Of a stretch of DNA of 64,000 nt, positions 24,979-34,963 are shown piece after piece (the stretch's first letter is position 1; each line of letters starts with the position of its first letter). The notes below the pieces were generated by a model. It had not been told where the DNA came from and did no database searches. It worked only from the letters and a program-made list of their open reading frames with translations. Source of the stretch: Piscinibacter gummiphilus (GTDB taxonomy: Bacteria; Pseudomonadota; Gammaproteobacteria; Burkholderiales; Burkholderiaceae_C); assembly GCF_002116905.1 (NCBI RefSeq), contig NZ_CP015118.1:5518001-5582000 (forward strand). The letters are read 5' to 3'. The translations under genes and the position numbers were made by a program.

Positions 24979-25473
24979 ATGTCTGTCCAACGCCCCGTCT
25001 TTCTCGCGGCCGCCGCCGCGGCGCTGCTGGCCGCCTGCCAGTCCTATTCGCCGGGCGGCTTCCAGCCGGGCGCCACGGCGGTCCAGGTCCGCGAGAGCAT
25101 GGGCGTGCCCACCGGCACCTACCCGCTGCCCGACGGCGGCGTGCGCTACGAGTACGCCCGCGGCCCGTGGGGCAAGCACACGTACATGATCGACTTCGAC
25201 GCGCAGGCGCGCCTCGTCCGTTCGGAACAGGTGCTCACCGAAAACAACTTCGCGAAGATCCGCCCCGGCCAGACGCGCGACCAGGTGCTCTTCGCCATCG
25301 GCCACCCGTCGGACGTGAAGCAGGTGCGCTACCAGAACCAGACGGTGTGGTCGTACCGCTACGACGCGATCTTCTGCATCTGGTTCCAGGTCAGCCTGAG
25401 CCCCGAGGGGCAGGTGCTGGAGGTCGGCAACGGGCCCGACCCGGCGTGCGACCGGGACAACGAGCGGCCCTGA
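24979..25473 (+). CDS. Lipoprotein with BamE/SmpA-like repeats
   Basis: A 164-residue outer-membrane-type lipoprotein. The signal peptide ends in the lipobox LLAAC, so lipidation at Cys20 is expected, followed by Gln at +2, which fits sorting to the outer membrane. The mature part has two similar halves with the BamE-type pattern (a GQTRDQV-like turn followed by VLFAIGHPSDV and WSYRY). Such domains bind partner proteins in envelope assembly. Start ATG 24979 has GAGGAG upstream. A hairpin terminator follows. The precise role is unknown. Confidence 0.85.
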   Translation: MSVQRPVFLAAAAAALLAACQSYSPGGFQPGATAVQVRESMGVPTGTYPLPDGGVRYEYARGPWGKHTYMIDFDAQARLVRSEQVLTENNFAKIRPGQTRDQVLFAIGHPSDVKQVRYQNQTVWSYRYDAIFCIWFQVSLSPEGQVLEVGNGPDPACDRDNERP

Positions 25474-25495
25474 GGGGCGCTCGTCGTGCGCCCCT
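25473..25495. terminator. Hairpin between convergent lipoprotein gene and uvrA
   Basis: AGGGGCGC (25473-25480) pairs with GCGCCCCT (25488-25495) over a 7-base loop. The first base of the stem is the last base of the lipoprotein stop codon, and the uvrA stop lies 3 bases beyond the other side. No T-run is present. Confidence 0.6.
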
Positions 25496-25498
25496 GAG

Positions 25499-28400
25499 TC
25501 ACGCCCGCGCCAGCACCGGCTTGAGCGCCGCCCCCGTGTGGCTGCGCTTGTTGCGCGCCAGCGCCTCCGGGCCGCATTCGGCCACGATGGTGCCGCCACG
25601 CACGCCGCCCTCGGGGCCCAGGTCGATGACCCAGTCGGCCTCGGCGATCACGTCGAGGTCGTGCTCGATCACGACGACGCTGTGGCCGCCGTCGACCAGC
25701 CGGTGCAGCACGCGGATGAGCTTCTCGACGTCGGCCATGTGCAGGCCCACCGTCGGTTCGTCCAGCACGTACAGCGTGTGCGGCGCCTTCTGCCCGCGGC
25801 GGCCCACCTCGTCGCGCACCTTCGTCAGTTCGCTCACGAGCTTGATGCGCTGCGCCTCGCCGCCGCTCAGCGTCGGCGACGGCTGGCCCAGCGTCAGGTA
25901 GCCGAGCCCCACGTCCTTCAGCAGCTGCAGCGGGTGGGCGATGGACGGCATGCTGCCGAAGAACTCGACGGCCTCGTCGACCTCCATGCGCAGCACGTCG
26001 CCGATGCTCTTGCCGCGCCACGTCACCGCGAGCGTCTCGGCGTTGAAGCGCTGGCCGTGGCACACGTCGCACGGCACCTTCACGTCGGGCAGGAAACTCA
26101 TCTCGATGGTGCGCATGCCCTGGCCTTCGCAGGCCGGGCAGCGGCCTTCGCCGGTGTTGAAGCTGAAGCGGTTCGGCGCGTAGCCGCGGGCGCGCGATTC
26201 GAGCGTGTCGGCGAAGAGCTTGCGGATGGTGTCCCAGAAGCCGATGTAGGTGGCTGGGCACGAGCGCGGCGTCTTGCCGATCGGGGTCTGGTCCACCTCC
26301 AGCACACGGTCCACCTGCTGCCAGCCCTCGATGGACTCGCAGCCGGCCCAGCTCGGCTTGCCGCCGCGCGTGTTGATGAACGTGAGGTTCGCGAGCAGCA
26401 CGTCGCGTGCGAGCGTCGACTTGCCGGAACCGCTGACGCCCGTCACCGCCACGAGGCGCTTGAGCGGCACGTCCACGGTCACGTCGCGCAGGTTGTGCAG
26501 CGCGGCGCCCGTCACCGTCAGCACCGGGCCGTCGGCGACGGCGCGGCGCTGCTGGATCGGGTGCACGAGCGGCTTCGCGAGCGAGCGGCCCGTCACCGAA
26601 TCGGGGTGGCTCGCGAGTTCGCTCACCGTGCCCTGTGCCACCAGAGTGCCACCGCGTTTGCCGGCGCCCGGGCCGATGTCGATGATGTGGTCGGCCCGGC
26701 GGATGGTGTCCTCGTCGTGTTCGACAACCACGAGCGTGTTGCCCTTGTCCCCGAGCTTGTGCAGCGCGTTCAGCAGGATCTGGTTGTCGCGCGGGTGCAG
26801 GCCGATCGTGGGTTCGTCGAGCACGTAGCAGACGCCCTGCAGGTTGCTGCCGAGTTGCGCGGCCAAGCGGATGCGCTGCGCCTCGCCGCCGCTCAGCGTG
26901 GGCGCGGCGCGGTCGAGCGTCAGGTAGCCGAGGCCCACCTCCTCGAGGAACTCGAGGCGGCTGCGGATCTCGGTGATCACGTCGCGGGCGATCTCGGCGT
27001 CGCGCCCGGTCAGGTCGAGCGACTCGACCCACTTGCGGCAGTCGGCCACGGACCACTGGGCGATCCACGCGATCGAGTGGTCCTCGAACTTCACTGCGCG
27101 TGACACGGCGTTGAGGCGCGTGCCGCCACAGTCGGGGCAGGCCTCGTCGCCCATGCCCTCGACCTCGGGCTCCTCCGACGGGAAGCTCTGCTCGCGGCCC
27201 TTGTTGTCCTCGTCGCGCACGGAGTCGTCGAACGCCTTGCGCTGCTCGCGCGTGAGCGCGAGGCCCGTGCCCACGCAGGTGGTGCACCAGCCGTGTTTGC
27301 TGTTGTAGCTGAACATGCGCGGGTCCAGCTCGGGGTAGCTCGTGGCACACACCGGGCAGGCGCGTTTGGTCGAGAACACCTTCACCTGGCCGATCTTGCG
27401 CGTGGGCGTGCCCGCGAGCATCGCGCCGCGCAGCGCGCCGAGCGGGCTCAGCAGGTGCATCACGCCCTTGCCGAGGTCGAGCGCGGTGGCCAGCAGCGAA
27501 CGCAGCTGCGCCTCGTTGCCGGCCTCGACCACGAGGTCGCCCACCGGCAGCTCGACGGTGTGTTCCTTGAAGCGGTCGAGCTTGGGCCACGGCTCCACCT
27601 TCACGAACTCGCCGTCCACGCGCAGGTGCGTGTAGCCGCGGGCCTTGGCCCACTTCGCGAGGTCGGTGTAGAGGCCCTTGCGGTTGATCACGAGCGGCGC
27701 GAGCAGCCCGACGTGCTGGCCCTTGTGGTGCTTGAGGATCTGTGCCGCGATGCTCTCGGCGCTCTGCGGCATCACCGGCGAACCGTCGTTGACGCAGTGC
27801 TGGATGCCGAGCTTCACGTACAGCAGCCGCAGGAAGTGCCACACCTCGGTGGTGGTGGCCACCGTGCTCTTGCGCCCGCCGCGGCTCAGCCGCTGCTCGA
27901 TGGCGACGGTGGGCGGGATGCCGTACACGGCGTCGACCTCCGGCCGCCCGGCCGGCTGCACGATGCTGCGGGCGTAGGCGTTGAGCGACTCGAGGTAGCG
28001 GCGCTGGCCCTCGTTGAACAGGATGTCGAACGCGAGCGTCGACTTGCCCGAACCCGACACCCCCGTCACCACGCTGAACTTGCCGCGCGGGATCTCGACG
28101 TCGAGCGACTTCAGGTTGTGTTCGCGCGCGTTGACGATGCGGATGGCCTCGCTGTGGTCGCGCGCCTCGCGCACCACCTGCTGCAGCGGGCGCCCCTCCT
28201 CCACCGCGTGGCCGTTGAGGCCCAACTGGCGGTCGTACTCGGCCAGCGCCCGGCCGGTGTGGGACGTGGGATGCAGCTTCACGTCTTCCGGCGTGCCGGT
28301 GCACACGACCAGGCCGCCGGCATCACCGCCTTCGGGGCCCAGGTCGATCAGCCAGTCGGCCGCGCGGATCACGTCGAGGTTGTGTTCGATCACGACGAGC

Positions 28401-31162
28401 GAGTGGCCGGCGTCCAGGAGCTTGCGGAACGCGCGCATCAGCTTCGCGATGTCGTCGAAGTGCAGGCCGGTGGTGGGTTCGTCGAACAGGAACAGCGTGC
28501 CCTTCTTCGCGACCGCCTGGCGGCTCGCGGTGGCGCTCTGCGCCGCCTCGGCGAGGAAGCCGGCGAGCTTCAGGCGCTGGGCCTCGCCGCCGCTCAGCGT
28601 GGGCACGGGCTGGCCGAGCTTCACGTACTCGAGGCCCACGTCGATGATGGGCTGCAGCACGCGCAGCACCTCGCGGTCGTGCGCGAACAGCTGCACCGCC
28701 TCGCTCACCGTGAGTTCGAGCACGTCGGCCACGTTCAGCTCGCGCACCACGTCGCCGGCCAGGCGCCGGTCGATCTTCACCTCGAGCAGCTCGGGGCGGA
28801 AGCGCTTGCCGTCGCAGTCGGGGCAGCGCAGGTACACGTCGCTCAGGAACTGCATCTCGACGTGCTCGAAGCCCGAGCCGCCGCAGGTGGGGCAGCGGCC
28901 GTCGCCCGCGTTGAAGCTGAACATGCCCGCGCCGTAGCCGCGCTGCTGCGCGAGCGGGGCCTGGGCGAACAGCTTGCGGATCTCGTCGAACGCGCCCACG
29001 TAGCTGGCCGGGTTCGAGCGGGCCGTCTTGCCGATGGGCGACTGGTCCACGAACACCGCGTCGGTGAGCCAGTCGGCCCCGAGCAGCGCGTCGTGTTCAC
29101 CCGGCGTCTCGGTGGCCTTGCCGAAGTGGCGCTGCAGCGCGGGGAACAGCACGTCCTGCATCAGCGTGCTCTTGCCGGAGCCGGACACGCCGGTCACGCA
29201 CACGAGGTGCTGCAGCGGGAACTCGACGGTGACGTCCTTCAGGTTGTGGTCGCGCGCGCCCTGCAGGATGAGCTTGGGCGTGGCTTCGTTGACGAGCCGG
29301 CGAAGCCCCAAGCCCACCTGCTTGCGCGCGCCGAGGTATTCGCCGGTCAGCGTGTCGGCCTGGCGGATGGCCGACGGCGTGCCGTCGAACACGATGGTGC
29401 CGCCGCGTTCGCCCGGGCCCGGACCCATGTCGATCAGCCGGTCGGCGGCCAGCATCACGGCGGGGTCGTGTTCGACGACCACGAGCGTGTTGCCCGCGTC
29501 GCGCAGCCGGTGCATCGCCTCGACGATGCGGTTCATGTCGCGCGGGTGCAGGCCGATGCTGGGCTCGTCGAGCACGAACATCGTGTTGACGAGCGACGTG
29601 CCGAGTGCCGTGGTCAGGTTGATGCGCTGCACCTCGCCGCCACTCAGCGTGCGGCTCTGGCGGTCGAGCGTGAGGTAGCCGATGCCCACGTCGTTCAGGT
29701 ACTTGAGCCGCGTGCGGATCTCGTCGAGCAGCAGCTTGAGCGCGTCGTCGAGCAGCGAGCTGGGCAGCACGATGTTCGCGAAGAAGCGCTGGATGCGCTC
29801 GATGGGCACCAGCATCAGGTCGTGCACCGTGAGGCCCGGCAGCGCCTCGAGCTGCTCGCGGGACCACTTCACGCCGTTCGGCATGAACCGCTTCGACGGC
29901 GGCAGTGCGGCGTCCGCGTCCTCCTTGGAGCCGAGGCGCCACAGCAGCGATTCGGTCTTCAGGCGCGCGCCGTCGCAGGTGGGGCACGTCGTGTAGCTGC
30001 GGTACTTCGACAGCAGCACACGGATGTGCATCTTGTACGCCTTCGACTCGAGGTACTCGAAGAAGCGCGCGACACCGTACCACTGCTTCTGCCACTTGCC
30101 GTTCCACTGCGGCGAGCCCTTGATGACCCAGTCCTTCTGCGCGTCGGTCAGCTGCGACCACGGCGTGTCGCGCGGGATGCCGGCCTCGCCGGCGTAGCGC
30201 ATCAGGTCGTCCTGGTTCTCCTGCCACGCGGGCGTCTGCAGCGTCTTGATGGCGCCGCCGCGCAGCGTCTTGCGCGGGTCGGGGATCACGAGGCCGTAGT
30301 CGACGCCGATCACGCGGCCGAAGCCGCGGCACGTCTCGCACGCGCCCATCGCCGAGTTGAACGAGAACAGCGCGGGCTGCGGGTCGGTGTAGCGCAGGTC
30401 GCTCTCGGGGCAGTGCAGCCCGGTGGAGTAGCGCCACAGCACCGGCTCACCGTCCTCGGCGAGCACGTAGACGTTGACACGGCCGCTGCCGCGCTTGAGC
30501 GCCGTCTCGATGGCCTCGACGGCACGCACCTTCTCGGTCCCCTGCAGGCGGAAGCGGTCGGCCACCACGTCGAGCAGCTTGCGCGGCCCGGTGGGCGAGG
30601 CGATCTCGCGTTCGGCCTGCACGCGGGTGAAGCCGCTGGCGGAGAGCCACTGCGTCACCTCGTCGGCGCTGGTGTTCGCCGGCAGCTCCACCGGGAACGT
30701 GATGGCCAGGCGCGGATCGCCCTCGGCCGTGCGGGCCATCAGCTCGGTGTAGATGGTCTCGGGCGTGTCGTGGCGCACGCGCTGCGCGGTCTCGCGGTCG
30801 AACAGCTCGGCGGCGCGGGCGTACAGCAGCTTCAGGTGGTCGTTCAGCTCCGTCATCGTGCCGACCGTGCTGCGCGACGTGCGCACCGGGTTGGTCTGGT
30901 CGATCGCGATGGCGGGCGGCACGCCGTCGACCCGCTCGACCGCCGGGCGGTCCATGCGGTCGAGGAACTGGCGGGCGTAGGCACTGAAGGTCTCGACGTA
31001 GCGCCGCTGGCCTTCGGCGTAGAGCGTGTCGAACACGAGGCTCGACTTGCCCGAGCCGCTGGGGCCGGTCACCACGGTCATCTCGCCGGTGCGGATGTCG
31101 AGGTCGAGGTTCTTCAGGTTGTGCTGGCGGGCGCCGCGGATGCGGATGAGGCCGGAGGACAT
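25499..31162 (-). CDS. uvrA: Double-length UvrA (two UvrA units in one polypeptide)
   Basis: UvrA is the damage-recognition ATPase of nucleotide excision repair, normally about 950 residues and two ATPase domains. This protein has 1887 residues and four: P-loops GPSGSGKSS near 35 and GVSGSGKST near 655 in unit 1, and GVSGSGKST near 1030 and near 1595 in unit 2, each with an LSGGEAQR/LSGGEVQR signature and a DEPS/DEPT Walker B. Unit 2 starts at about residue 1004. The DNA-contacting zinc finger (GRCPTC... and GRCPAC...CDVC) is intact in both. In the other zinc module unit 2 has CPVC...CTTC, but unit 1 reads CPES...CETC, losing one ligand. The open frame is uninterrupted, so this is a real fusion, not a frameshift artefact. 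Confidence 0.95.
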   Translation of the reverse strand: MSSGLIRIRGARQHNLKNLDLDIRTGEMTVVTGPSGSGKSSLVFDTLYAEGQRRYVETFSAYARQFLDRMDRPAVERVDGVPPAIAIDQTNPVRTSRSTVGTMTELNDHLKLLYARAAELFDRETAQRVRHDTPETIYTELMARTAEGDPRLAITFPVELPANTSADEVTQWLSASGFTRVQAEREIASPTGPRKLLDVVADRFRLQGTEKVRAVEAIETALKRGSGRVNVYVLAEDGEPVLWRYSTGLHCPESDLRYTDPQPALFSFNSAMGACETCRGFGRVIGVDYGLVIPDPRKTLRGGAIKTLQTPAWQENQDDLMRYAGEAGIPRDTPWSQLTDAQKDWVIKGSPQWNGKWQKQWYGVARFFEYLESKAYKMHIRVLLSKYRSYTTCPTCDGARLKTESLLWRLGSKEDADAALPPSKRFMPNGVKWSREQLEALPGLTVHDLMLVPIERIQRFFANIVLPSSLLDDALKLLLDEIRTRLKYLNDVGIGYLTLDRQSRTLSGGEVQRINLTTALGTSLVNTMFVLDEPSIGLHPRDMNRIVEAMHRLRDAGNTLVVVEHDPAVMLAADRLIDMGPGPGERGGTIVFDGTPSAIRQADTLTGEYLGARKQVGLGLRRLVNEATPKLILQGARDHNLKDVTVEFPLQHLVCVTGVSGSGKSTLMQDVLFPALQRHFGKATETPGEHDALLGADWLTDAVFVDQSPIGKTARSNPASYVGAFDEIRKLFAQAPLAQQRGYGAGMFSFNAGDGRCPTCGGSGFEHVEMQFLSDVYLRCPDCDGKRFRPELLEVKIDRRLAGDVVRELNVADVLELTVSEAVQLFAHDREVLRVLQPIIDVGLEYVKLGQPVPTLSGGEAQRLKLAGFLAEAAQSATASRQAVAKKGTLFLFDEPTTGLHFDDIAKLMRAFRKLLDAGHSLVVIEHNLDVIRAADWLIDLGPEGGDAGGLVVCTGTPEDVKLHPTSHTGRALAEYDRQLGLNGHAVEEGRPLQQVVREARDHSEAIRIVNAREHNLKSLDVEIPRGKFSVVTGVSGSGKSTLAFDILFNEGQRRYLESLNAYARSIVQPAGRPEVDAVYGIPPTVAIEQRLSRGGRKSTVATTTEVWHFLRLLYVKLGIQHCVNDGSPVMPQSAESIAAQILKHHKGQHVGLLAPLVINRKGLYTDLAKWAKARGYTHLRVDGEFVKVEPWPKLDRFKEHTVELPVGDLVVEAGNEAQLRSLLATALDLGKGVMHLLSPLGALRGAMLAGTPTRKIGQVKVFSTKRACPVCATSYPELDPRMFSYNSKHGWCTTCVGTGLALTREQRKAFDDSVRDEDNKGREQSFPSEEPEVEGMGDEACPDCGGTRLNAVSRAVKFEDHSIAWIAQWSVADCRKWVESLDLTGRDAEIARDVITEIRSRLEFLEEVGLGYLTLDRAAPTLSGGEAQRIRLAAQLGSNLQGVCYVLDEPTIGLHPRDNQILLNALHKLGDKGNTLVVVEHDEDTIRRADHIIDIGPGAGKRGGTLVAQGTVSELASHPDSVTGRSLAKPLVHPIQQRRAVADGPVLTVTGAALHNLRDVTVDVPLKRLVAVTGVSGSGKSTLARDVLLANLTFINTRGGKPSWAGCESIEGWQQVDRVLEVDQTPIGKTPRSCPATYIGFWDTIRKLFADTLESRARGYAPNRFSFNTGEGRCPACEGQGMRTIEMSFLPDVKVPCDVCHGQRFNAETLAVTWRGKSIGDVLRMEVDEAVEFFGSMPSIAHPLQLLKDVGLGYLTLGQPSPTLSGGEAQRIKLVSELTKVRDEVGRRGQKAPHTLYVLDEPTVGLHMADVEKLIRVLHRLVDGGHSVVVIEHDLDVIAEADWVIDLGPEGGVRGGTIVAECGPEALARNKRSHTGAALKPVLARA

Positions 31163-31328
31163 GCGGGGGAGACCTGCTGCGGGGAGGAGGCGGAGATTCT
31201 AGGAGGGGGCTGCTGACAGCTTCTGGCGGAAGGCCATTGGCCTGCCGTTTCAACTGGACACAAAAACGTACGTAAAAACCCGTATCGGCGCCTTTAGGCT
31301 TCGCCCCCATCACACCGATAAAAACAGC

Positions 31329-32144
31329 ATGGACAAGAAGCTGGTACGTTGGGGGGTTGGGGTGATGCTCGCGATGGTGGCTTCGGCCGGCCATGCGCTG
31401 GTCTTCGCCATCAACGAAGGGGTGACCTACCGGGTCACGAACGAGGAGATCGCCGCGCGGTACGCCGCCATCGCGACCGACCTCGGCAAGCTGCTGCGCC
31501 AGCCCGTCACCATCGAGCCGGTGGGGCCGTACCCGCTGCTGCGCAAGGGGCTGGCCGCGAAGTCGTACGACCTCGCGATGGTGCACCCCGCGCACCTGTC
31601 CATCCAGGCCATCAAGTCGTCCGGCTACAAGCTCGTGGCCGTCACGAAGGGGTACGAGGCGTACACCGCCAACTTCCTGATCAACCCCGATTCGCCGCTG
31701 AAGTCCCTCACCGAACTGAAGGACAAGAAGATCGGCGCCCCGGACGAGGACTCCATCACCTCGTGGATGGTGCGCGCCACGCTGCGCGACGCGCTGGGCG
31801 GCGCCGACAAGGTGAGCTACATCTACACCCGCTACCAGGACGCCGTGCCGTTCATGGTGGAGAACAAGTTCACCCCGACGGCGGCCACCGCGGCCGGGGC
31901 CGTGATCAAGGGCTGGCAGGCCAAGGGCGGCAAGGTGCTCGCCAAGTCGCGCCCGGTGCCCATCAAGCACATCATCGCGAGCCCGAGCCTCACGCCGGAG
32001 CAGGTCGAGAAGGTGCGCGACTACCTCGTCAACCTCGACACCACCGAGGAAGGCAAGAAGAAGCTCGAGACCACGAAGTACAAGGGTTTCGCCACGTACG
32101 ACGAGCAGCAGATGCTCGCCATCGGCACGTGGCTGGGCCTCTGA
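31329..32144 (+). CDS. PhnD-like phosphate/phosphonate binding protein, orphan
   Basis: A 271-residue secreted binding protein of the phosphate/phosphite/phosphonate (PhnD) family. A signal peptide ends near GHALVFA; then the PhnD pattern: PYPLLRKGLAAKSYDLAMVHPAHL and KKIGAPDEDS. The ligand loop contains the Ser/Thr-rich segment that binds oxyanions. No permease or ATPase gene is adjacent, so it may serve a transporter elsewhere or act as a sensor. Divergent from uvrA with a 166-base intergenic region holding AGGCCATTGGCCT (31231-31243). Confidence 0.85.
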   Translation: MDKKLVRWGVGVMLAMVASAGHALVFAINEGVTYRVTNEEIAARYAAIATDLGKLLRQPVTIEPVGPYPLLRKGLAAKSYDLAMVHPAHLSIQAIKSSGYKLVAVTKGYEAYTANFLINPDSPLKSLTELKDKKIGAPDEDSITSWMVRATLRDALGGADKVSYIYTRYQDAVPFMVENKFTPTAATAAGAVIKGWQAKGGKVLAKSRPVPIKHIIASPSLTPEQVEKVRDYLVNLDTTEEGKKKLETTKYKGFATYDEQQMLAIGTWLGL

Positions 32145-32283
32145 CCGGAACCGCCTTTTGAACCCGCCATCAGGGAATCCACAGGCTCGCACCGTCACAT
32201 GACCCAACCATAATTCGCCGTTCCACCCCCGCACACAACGAGGCCGATCCCAAGTCGTACGGCCCGCGCTCAGGAGGATTCAA

Positions 32284-33804
32284 GTGACGTCCACACTCAA
32301 GGACCTGCTCGCCACCGGCTCCGATGCCGGCATCGCCATTTCCGCGCCCGACCGCCCGGCGCTCACCTACGCCGCGCTGCGCGAGCTGATCGCCAGCACG
32401 CTCGCGAGCCTCAACGCCCTGGGCGTGGGCCGCAACGACCGCGTGGCCATCGTGCTGAACAACGGCCCCGAGATGGCCACGTGCTACATGGCGGCAGCCT
32501 CCGGCACCACCAGCGCACCGCTCAACCCCGCCTACCGGGCCGACGAGTTCGAGTTCTACCTCTCCGACCTGAACGCCAAGGTGCTGATCGTCGAGTCGGG
32601 CAGCACCTCGCCCGCCATCGCCGTGGCGAAGAAGCTCGGCGTGCGCGTGGTCGACCTGGTGGTGCCGCCCGGTGCTCCGGCCGGCGCCTTCACGCTGGCC
32701 CCGCGGGAACCGGCACAGGCTTCGGCGCCCGCGAAGGGCGGCTTCTCGGAAGCCGGCGACATCGGCATGGTGCTGCACACGTCCGGCACCACCTCGCGGC
32801 CGAAGATCGTGCCGCTGTCGGTGGGCAACCTGTGCGCGTCGGCGGGCAACATCCGCGGCACGCTGCGGCTGACCGCGAGCGACACCGGCCTGAACATCAT
32901 GCCGCTGTTCCACATCCACGGCCTGATCGCCGGCGTGCTCGCGCCGCTGTCGGCGGGCTCGCAGGTGTTCTGCACGCCGGGGTTCAACGCGCTGAAGTTC
33001 TTCGGGTGGATGGACGAGGCGAAACCCACCTGGTACACGGCCGTGCCCACGATGCACCAGGCCATCATCGGCCGCGCCAAGGGCAACGCCGACGTGATCG
33101 CGCGCAACCCGCTGCGGTTCCTGCGCTCGTCGTCGTCGTCGATGCCGCCGCAGGTGATCCGCGAACTCGAAGAGATCTTCGAGGCCCCGCTGATCGAGGC
33201 CTACGGCATGACCGAGGCCACGCACCAGATGGCCTCGAACCCGCTGCCGCCGCAGGCCCGCAAGCCCGGTTCGGTGGGCCTGCCCGCCGGCCCGGAGGTG
33301 CAGATCATGGGCGAGGACGGCCAGCTGCTCGGCGCGGGCGAGATCGGCGAGATCGTCATCCGCGGCCCGAACGTCACGGCCGGCTACGAGAACAACCCCA
33401 AGGCGAACGCCGAGGGTTTCCTGAACGGCTGGTTCCGCACCGGCGACCAGGGCACGAAGGACAGCGACGGCTACATCAGCCTCACCGGCCGCCTGAAGGA
33501 GATCATCAACCGCGGCGGCGAGAAGATCAGCCCGCGCGAGGTCGATGAAATCCTGATGGACCACGCCGCGGTGTCGCAGGTGGTGTGTTTCGCCATGCCC
33601 CACCCGAAGCTCGGCGAGGAAGTCGCCGCCGTGGTGGTGCTGAAGGAAGGCGTGGCCGCCACCGAACGCGAACTCCAGGACTTCGTCGGCCAGCGTGCCG
33701 CCGAGTTCAAGGTGCCGAAGAAGATCCTGTTCATGGACGAGATCCCGAAGGGCGCGACCGGCAAGCTGCAGCGCATCGGCCTCGCCCAGAAGCTCGGTCT
33801 CTGA
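32284..33804 (+). CDS. Acyl-CoA synthetase (AMP-forming), acid unknown
   Basis: A 506-residue adenylate-forming ligase. The AMP-binding P-loop TSGTTSRPK (about 165-173), the A5 motif AYGMTEATH, the A7 motif WFRTGDQG and the A10 lysine in PKGATGKLQR are all present. The pattern resembles oxalate-CoA ligase/Pcs60-type proteins (GTTSRPK), so a short or dicarboxylic acid is plausible. It is followed directly by a TctC-TctB-TctA importer, so it most likely activates the imported acid to its CoA ester. A good GGAGG-like site (AGGAGG at 32273-32278) precedes the GTG at 32284. Confidence 0.9.
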   Translation: MTSTLKDLLATGSDAGIAISAPDRPALTYAALRELIASTLASLNALGVGRNDRVAIVLNNGPEMATCYMAAASGTTSAPLNPAYRADEFEFYLSDLNAKVLIVESGSTSPAIAVAKKLGVRVVDLVVPPGAPAGAFTLAPREPAQASAPAKGGFSEAGDIGMVLHTSGTTSRPKIVPLSVGNLCASAGNIRGTLRLTASDTGLNIMPLFHIHGLIAGVLAPLSAGSQVFCTPGFNALKFFGWMDEAKPTWYTAVPTMHQAIIGRAKGNADVIARNPLRFLRSSSSSMPPQVIRELEEIFEAPLIEAYGMTEATHQMASNPLPPQARKPGSVGLPAGPEVQIMGEDGQLLGAGEIGEIVIRGPNVTAGYENNPKANAEGFLNGWFRTGDQGTKDSDGYISLTGRLKEIINRGGEKISPREVDEILMDHAAVSQVVCFAMPHPKLGEEVAAVVVLKEGVAATERELQDFVGQRAAEFKVPKKILFMDEIPKGATGKLQRIGLAQKLGL

Positions 33805-33903
33805 TCTGAATTTCACCGCTCGGCCACGAGGTGCCCGTCCAGAGGCGCCCGGATCGATGCGTCCCCGCTCGACCACTGTCATCACACTCAGGAGAGGAAA
33901 ACC

Positions 33904-34908
33904 ATGAGAAGCCGCCGTTCGACCGCGGGCCCGCTGGCCGCAGCCTTCTTCGCCGGCGCGATGCTGGCTCCCGCCGCGTTCGCCTGGGAGCCCAGCAAGC
34001 CCATCGAGTTCGTCGTGCCGGCCGGCACCGGCGGCGGTGCGGACCAGATGGCCCGCTTCATCCAGGGCGTGGCCGCGAAGAACAAGCTCACGTCGCAGCC
34101 CATCGTGGTCGTCAACAAGTCCGGCGGCGCCGGCGCCGAGGGTTTCCTCGACGTGAAGGGCGACAAGGGCAACCCCCACAAGATCGTCATCACGCTGTCG
34201 AACCTGTTCACCACGCCGCTCGCCACCGGCGTGCCGTTCAACTGGCGCGACCTGACACCGGTGCAGATGCTGGCGCTCGACCAGTTCGTGCTGTGGGTCA
34301 ACGAGGAGTCGCCGTACAAGACGGCCAAGGCCTACCTCGACGCCGCGAAGGCGCAGCCGGACAACACGCTGAAGATGGGCGGCACCGGCTCGAAGCAGGA
34401 AGACCAGATCATCACGATGCTGCTTCAGAAGGTGGCCGGCAAGAAGATCACCTACGTGCCGTTCAAGGGAGGCGGCGACGTGGCCGTGCAGCTCGTCGGC
34501 AAACACGTCGACTCCACCGTCAACAACCCGATCGAGGCCGAGTCCCACTGGCGCGCGGGCAAGCTGCGTGCGCTCTGCGTGATGGACAAGGACAAGCTGC
34601 CGTACGCGGCCAGGCTGACAGCCACGCAGTCCTGGAACGACGTGCCCACCTGCACGTCGGCCGGCCTGCCGGTCGACTACCTGATGCTGCGCGGCATCTT
34701 CATGCCGCCCGACGTCACGCCCGACCAGGTGGCCTACTACCTCGACCTCTTCAAGAAGATCCGTGCCTTGCCCGAGTGGAAGGAGTTCATGGAAAAGGGC
34801 GCGTTCAAGCAGACCGCCCTGACCGGCCCCGACTACGTCGCCTGGCTCGGCCGCAACGAGCAGCTCCACCGAGAGCTGATGAAGGAAGCCGGCTTCATCG
34901 CCAAGTGA
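33904..34908 (+). CDS. tctC: TctC/Bug-family solute-binding protein
   Basis: A 334-residue periplasmic receptor of the tripartite tricarboxylate transporter family. A signal peptide ends at AAFAWEPSK; the Bug hallmark VPAGTGGGADQMAR follows at about 38-51. Such receptors bind carboxylates through backbone and water contacts and are very abundant in Burkholderiales. It is followed by TctB and TctA on the same strand, so this is a complete three-part importer. The ligand is unknown; the adjacent CoA ligase suggests a carboxylic acid. Confidence 0.93.
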   Translation: MRSRRSTAGPLAAAFFAGAMLAPAAFAWEPSKPIEFVVPAGTGGGADQMARFIQGVAAKNKLTSQPIVVVNKSGGAGAEGFLDVKGDKGNPHKIVITLSNLFTTPLATGVPFNWRDLTPVQMLALDQFVLWVNEESPYKTAKAYLDAAKAQPDNTLKMGGTGSKQEDQIITMLLQKVAGKKITYVPFKGGGDVAVQLVGKHVDSTVNNPIEAESHWRAGKLRALCVMDKDKLPYAARLTATQSWNDVPTCTSAGLPVDYLMLRGIFMPPDVTPDQVAYYLDLFKKIRALPEWKEFMEKGAFKQTALTGPDYVAWLGRNEQLHRELMKEAGFIAK

Positions 34909-34963
34909 CGACGACGACGATGACGTGACGACCGGGCCGCCGCGGCGGCCGATGGAGGCACAC

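Noticed and set aside
27293..31216. 1307-codon plus-strand frame opposite uvrA
   Set aside because: Same shadow effect; the UvrA frame carries all ATPase motifs without interruption, and the opposite translation has no recognisable domain.
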